Below the pieces are notes generated by a model, which was not told the DNA's origin, did no database searches, and saw only the letters and a list, made by a program, of their open reading frames with translations. The position numbers and the translations under genes were made by a program. From Sphingomonas hankookensis (lineage in GTDB: Bacteria > Pseudomonadota > Alphaproteobacteria > Sphingomonadales > Sphingomonadaceae): a DNA stretch of 64,000 nt. This document shows positions 61,023 to 64,000 of this stretch, piece after piece. The DNA lies in NCBI RefSeq assembly GCF_001619955.1, contig NZ_LQQO01000005.1, positions 62,001-126,000 of the forward strand, given 5' to 3'. Position 1 is the stretch's first letter. Every line of letters starts with the position of its first letter.

Positions 61023-61919
61023 ATGACCCACGCACCCGATCCGAAGATGCTCGCCAAGGCGGAAACGCTGACCGAGGCGCTGCCCTATCTGCAGCGCTAT
61101 GCCGGTCGCACCTTCGTGGTGAAATATGGCGGGCACGCGATGGGCGATCCCGAACTGGCGCGCGATTTCGCCGAGGATGTCGTGCTGTTGAAGCAGGTCG
61201 GCATCAATCCGGTCGTCGTCCATGGCGGCGGTCCGCAGATCGGGGCGATGCTCAAGCGGCTGGGCGTCGAATCGCGCTTCGTCGACGGGCTGCGCGTCAC
61301 CGACGCCGCCACCGCCGAGGTCGCGGAAATGGTGCTGGCCGGCAAGATCAACAAGGAAATCGTCGCCTGGATCGCGGCGGCGGGCGGCAAGGCGGTCGGC
61401 ATTTCGGGCAAGGACGCGCGCCTCGTCACCGCCGAAAAGGTCGGCCGCAACGAACCCGACCGCGCGCAGGGGATCGAACGCCATGTCGACCTGGGCTTTG
61501 TCGGTACGCCGGTCGCGGTCGATCCGACGATCCTGCACAGCCTCGCGCGCGACGGCTTCATTCCGGTCGTGGCGCCGGTCGCGCTGGGCGCGGATGGCGA
61601 CACCTACAATATCAACGCCGACACCATGGCCGGGTCGATCGCCGGGGCGATGGGCGCCTCGCGCTTCTTCCTGCTGACCGATGTCGCGGGCGTGCTCGAC
61701 AAGAGCGGCGAGCTGCTGACCGACCTCGACGCGGCGCGCATCGCCGAGCTTAAGGCCGACGGCACGATCAGCGGCGGCATGATCCCGAAGGTCGAGACGT
61801 GCGTATCGGCGGTGGCGCAGGGCGTCGACGCGGCGGTCATCCTCGACGGCCGCGTGCCGCACGCCATGCTGCTCGAAATCTTCACCGAACAGGGCGCCGG
61901 CACGCTGGTCCACGCCTGA
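61023..61919 (+). CDS. argB: Acetylglutamate kinase
   Basis: A 298-aa amino-acid kinase of arginine synthesis. Signatures: [57 protein letters not shown], and [18 protein letters not shown]. The N-terminal helix ([20 protein letters not shown]) is the arginine-sensitive form. An R7 element precedes it and yggT follows. Confidence 0.97.
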   Translation: MTHAPDPKMLAKAETLTEALPYLQRYAGRTFVVKYGGHAMGDPELARDFAEDVVLLKQVGINPVVVHGGGPQIGAMLKRLGVESRFVDGLRVTDAATAEVAEMVLAGKINKEIVAWIAAAGGKAVGISGKDARLVTAEKVGRNEPDRAQGIERHVDLGFVGTPVAVDPTILHSLARDGFIPVVAPVALGADGDTYNINADTMAGSIAGAMGASRFFLLTDVAGVLDKSGELLTDLDAARIAELKADGTISGGMIPKVETCVSAVAQGVDAAVILDGRVPHAMLLEIFTEQGAGTLVHA

Positions 61920-62045
61920 CAAGGAACGAACGGCAGCCGGCTGTGTTGCACCGACAACACGCCGGCCCCGAACCGACCTGACAAGGCTTGGACCCGGGCG
62001 TCCGCATCCCTATAGTCGAGAGCCATTCGCGAAAGGCCCCCTGCG

Positions 62046-62348
62046 TTGAACGTCCTGCTCGATATCATTCAGGTACTGCTGAACGTCCTGTGGTGGATCA
62101 TCATCGTACAGGCGCTCCTGTCGATCCTGATCGCGTTCAACGTCATCAACACGCATAACGACTTCATCCGCTCGCTCTATCGCGGGCTGATGGTGGTGAC
62201 GGAGCCGATCTACCGCCCGATCCGGCGCATCCTGCCCGATTTCGGCGCGCTCGACTTCGCGCCGTTCGTGGTGCTGGTGCTGATCGGCATCCTGCAGGGC
62301 ATCATCCTGCCGGCCATCTACCGCGCGACGGTGGCGACGTTTATCTGA
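62046..62348 (+). CDS. YggT family membrane protein
   Basis: A 100-aa protein with two membrane helices, starting at TTG (62046). The YggT pattern LDIIQVLLNVLWWIIIVQAL then VTEPIYRPIRRILPDFGALD is intact. Members are linked with osmotic tolerance and, in plants, with cytochrome assembly; the role here is unknown. It follows argB after 126 bases. Confidence 0.93.
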   Translation: MNVLLDIIQVLLNVLWWIIIVQALLSILIAFNVINTHNDFIRSLYRGLMVVTEPIYRPIRRILPDFGALDFAPFVVLVLIGILQGIILPAIYRATVATFI

Positions 62349-62373
62349 GGTTCGGTCGCTTGCACTCGGACCC

Positions 62374-62459
62374 GACGTCATCCCAGCGAAGGCTGGGATC
62401 TCCCGGTAAGGGCGCGCAGCAAGAGTCGCCTGAGACCCCAGCTTTCGCTGGGGTGACGT
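62374..62459. repeat. R3 inverted-repeat pair
   Basis: GACGTCATCCCAGCGAAGGC-TGGGATC mirrors GACCCCAGCTTTCGCTGGGG-TGACGTT. It is close in sequence to the copy at 58013 and lies between yggT and the convergent XRE gene. Confidence 0.85.
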
Positions 62460-62482
62460 TCCCATGATGGATGACTCGAGCG

Positions 62483-62683
62483 CTAACCCCGCGTCGAGCT
62501 GACGAAGACGTCCTCGATCGTCAGCCCGAACAGCTCGGCAATCCGAAAGGCGAGCGGCAGCGACGGGTCGTAGCGGCCGGTTTCGATCGCGTTGACGCTC
62601 TGGCGCGACACCTCCAGCCGTTCGGCCAGATGCTGCTGCGACCAGCCACGCTCGGCCCGGAGCGTACGCAGATGATTATCCAT
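62483..62683 (-). CDS. Small XRE-family regulator
   Basis: A 66-aa Cro/C1-type helix-turn-helix protein: MDNHLRTLRAERGWSQQHLA then ERLEVSRQSVNAIETGRYDP. Length fits the minimal YozG/YvaO class that pairs with a membrane protein gene. The start lies inside the end of the upstream membrane gene (8-base overlap), so both are co-translated. Confidence 0.93.
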   Translation of the reverse strand: MDNHLRTLRAERGWSQQHLAERLEVSRQSVNAIETGRYDPSLPLAFRIAELFGLTIEDVFVSSTRG

Positions 62684-63089
62684 CGGCCCGCTCCCGCAAC
62701 CGGCCGATGCCGCGCAGGCAGGCGGCAAGCCCCAATGCGCCGAACCAGATCGTCGCCGCATAATAGCCCTCGACATGGCCGATCATGCCGAACCCTTCGA
62801 GAAAGCCCATGGCGGTCGTGATCGACAGCGTGACTCCGGTCGCGATCAGCTGATCACGCACCATCTGCGCCCGCAGATACTCGTCGCGCATCTCGACGAG
62901 CAGCCGCCCGATCACCACGAATACCAGCGCGATCGGTACCGCCGGCAGTACCGCCGCGACATAGGCCAGCGCCCCTGTCGGCGGCGCGTGCCGGAACCAT
63001 AGATTCACCCCGACCAGCGTGACCCCGTACAGCGTCATCACGCTCATCAGCCGCACGGTATAGCGCTTCATTTCAGGCGGCATCGACAT
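62676..63089 (-). CDS. Membrane protein paired with the XRE regulator
   Basis: A 137-aa protein with about four helices. ATG at 63089 follows GGAGGAC. After MSMPPEMKRYTVRLMSVMTL the helices include ALAYVAAVLPAVPIALVFVV and ATIWFGALGLAACLRGIG. A charged loop (MRDEYLRAQMVRDQLIATG) sits between helices 2 and 3. Family not named here. It is transcribed ahead of the XRE gene, with a palindromic site just upstream. Confidence 0.85.
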   Translation of the reverse strand: MSMPPEMKRYTVRLMSVMTLYGVTLVGVNLWFRHAPPTGALAYVAAVLPAVPIALVFVVIGRLLVEMRDEYLRAQMVRDQLIATGVTLSITTAMGFLEGFGMIGHVEGYYAATIWFGALGLAACLRGIGRLRERADG

Positions 63090-63111
63090 CACGGCGTCCT
63101 CCACTATTGTG

Positions 63112-63155
63112 AAGGACGCTTTACATGACAAGCTCGCTTTACGTCAAGCGTCCTT
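63112..63155 (-). promoter_or_regulatory. Inverted-repeat operator upstream of the membrane protein/XRE pair
   Basis: AAGGACGCTT (63112-63121) and AAGCGTCCTT (63146-63155) are perfect inverted arms. Between them CGCTTTAC occurs twice in direct order (63117-63124, 63135-63142). The region is AT-richer than its surroundings and lies 22 bases before the membrane gene start. It is a likely autoregulatory site for the XRE protein. Confidence 0.5.
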
Positions 63156-64000
63156 TACCGGGTCGGCACCGGCTCCTCGCCCGAATAATCATAAAAGCCG
63201 CGCTTGACCTTGCGCCCGTACCAGCCGGCCTCGACATATTTGACCAGCAGCGGCGCGGGGCGGAACTTAGGGTCGCCGGTCCCTTCGAACAGGACGCGGG
63301 TAATCTCCAGACAGGTGTCCAGCCCGATAAAGTCGGCGAGCGTGAACGGCCCCATCGGGTGATTGAGCCCCAGCTGGCACGCCGCGTCGATATCGGGGAT
63401 CGTCGCCACGCCCTCGCCCAGCGCGAAGCACGCCTCGTTCAGCATCGGCATCAGCACGCGGTTGACGATGAAGCCCGGTGCGTCATTGGCATGGACGATC
63501 CGCTTGTTCAGGCTCTGCCCGAACGCCTCGACCGCCGCGACCGTCGCGTCGCTGGTGGCAAGGCCGCGGATCAGTTCGATCAGGCCCATCACCGGCACCG
63601 GGTTGAAGAAATGCACCCCCATGAAGCGCGCCGGGTCGGGTGCCGCCTGCGCCAGCCGCGTGATCGGGATCGACGAGGTATTGCTGGCGAGGATCGCGGT
63701 ATCGGACAGCGCCTTGCCCACGGTCTCGAAGATCTGGCGCTTGATCGCTTCCCGCTCGGTCGCCGCCTCGATCACCAGGTCGCATGGGGCCATCGCCGCA
63801 AGGTCGCCGACCGGCGTGATCCGCCCGAGTGCCGCATCGGCATCGCCCTGCGTGATCTTTTCCTTCGACACCGCGCGCGCCAGTTGCTTGGCGATACCGT
63901 CCTTGCCGCCCTGCGCGCGCTCGACCGACACGTCGGACAGCAGCACGTCATAGCCGGCCTGCGCCGATACCTGCGCGATGCCGGCCCCCATCTGGCCCGC
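63155..64000 (-). CDS. hbd: 3-hydroxybutyryl-CoA dehydrogenase (5' truncated by the window)
   Basis: At least 281 residues of an NAD-dependent hydroxyacyl-CoA dehydrogenase. The visible start [21 protein letters not shown] is the tail of the NAD-binding motif. Further features: [20 protein letters not shown], the catalytic region [20 protein letters not shown], and [22 protein letters not shown]. The C-terminus ends [20 protein letters not shown], the usual HBDH end. About ten N-terminal residues lie beyond the window. Together with PhaB and ScoAB it suggests active C4 acyl-CoA metabolism. Confidence 0.95.
   Translation of the reverse strand, partial: AGQMGAGIAQVSAQAGYDVLLSDVSVERAQGGKDGIAKQLARAVSKEKITQGDADAALGRITPVGDLAAMAPCDLVIEAATEREAIKRQIFETVGKALSDTAILASNTSSIPITRLAQAAPDPARFMGVHFFNPVPVMGLIELIRGLATSDATVAAVEAFGQSLNKRIVHANDAPGFIVNRVLMPMLNEACFALGEGVATIPDIDAACQLGLNHPMGPFTLADFIGLDTCLEITRVLFEGTGDPKFRPAPLLVKYVEAGWYGRKVKRGFYDYSGEEPVPTR

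Noticed and set aside
1..64000. tRNA, rRNA, CRISPR arrays, prophage genes, toxin-antitoxin pairs or known defence systems
   Set aside because: None was recognised by eye on either strand. A covariance-model scan for RNAs would be needed to exclude small ones.

Overview
The window is a GC-rich chromosomal segment, mostly about 65-70% G+C by eye. It reads as an alphaproteobacterium of the Sphingomonadaceae type (Sphingomonas or a close relative). The reasons are: 5-aminolevulinate synthase (hemA) for haem, a DUF1476 F1-ATPase inhibitor (zeta subunit), a ThiS-ThiG fusion, SEL1-like and DUF3429 proteins, a large TonB-dependent receptor, and an L-fucose pathway of the non-phosphorylating type. The content is mostly housekeeping and metabolic. 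I see no tRNA, rRNA, CRISPR array, prophage or recognisable insertion sequence.

Layout. 1-6000: the end of an unknown gene, a SEL1-like protein, then a minus-strand block plsY-dprA-(unknown 216-aa protein)-topA. 6000-10300: murI and hemA on plus; a degenerate GGDEF protein, a DUF3429 membrane protein and a lipoprotein on minus. 10300-14600: rpiB, glyA, a 50-aa protein, nrdR, and a GIY-YIG/TrmJ fusion. 14690-17520: chorismate mutase, rpsD, RlpA and a lipoprotein. 17600-22170: glutathione-dependent formaldehyde dehydrogenase, then an L-fucose operon (aldo-keto reductase, SDR, mutarotase, permease) with 4-base start/stop overlaps. 22160-28660: an amidohydrolase, a PBP4-type carboxypeptidase and a TonB receptor. 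29150-31805: purU, phaB, hemH. 32075-39680 (minus): an orphan molybdopterin oxidoreductase, the Fe-S/redox trio DUF1476-bolA-grx4, and a leu cluster in which leuC and leuD are separated by a secreted MBL hydrolase. 39800-46550: an MFS transporter, a CoA-transferase pair split by an acid phosphatase gene, a thiamine-diphosphate enzyme gene with an internal amber codon, an outer-membrane protein and a CsbD protein. 46640-50660: thiSG, aroQ-accB-accC, and a YfgD/ArsC-like protein. 51170-64000: a phospholipase D-type protein, purL, a DUF418 protein, bfd-bfr, an Hpt protein, a CNT nucleoside permease, a queuosine-precursor transporter, argB, YggT, an XRE regulator/membrane protein pair, and a 5'-truncated 3-hydroxybutyryl-CoA dehydrogenase.

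Intergenic spaces are crowded with short paired inverted repeats. I use these working labels. R1: GTCACCCCGGG...CCCGGGGTGAC type. R2: cores CCCGCGCAGGCGGG or CCCGCGAAGGCGGG. R3: core CCAGCGAAGGCTGG. R4: core CTTCGAC-AAGCTCAGC with a CTACTCAGGACGAACGG end. R5: core TTCGAGC-TTGTCGAGAA. R6: CTCCCCG-CGGGGAGG. R7: long pairs built on GCGCAGAGGCGCAGAGG. R8: a 22-30 base direct-repeat motif containing GTGAACTTAGTGAACTTT.

The most notable observations are four. First, a GIY-YIG nuclease gene sits exactly between two inverted R4 copies, and the downstream copy fuses it in frame to the TrmJ-type methyltransferase. Second, a 267-base nested inverted-repeat element lies upstream of glyA and could fold as a multibranched structure. 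Third, a dense stack of hairpins follows rpsD directly. Fourth, a single amber codon interrupts an otherwise intact thiamine-diphosphate enzyme gene.
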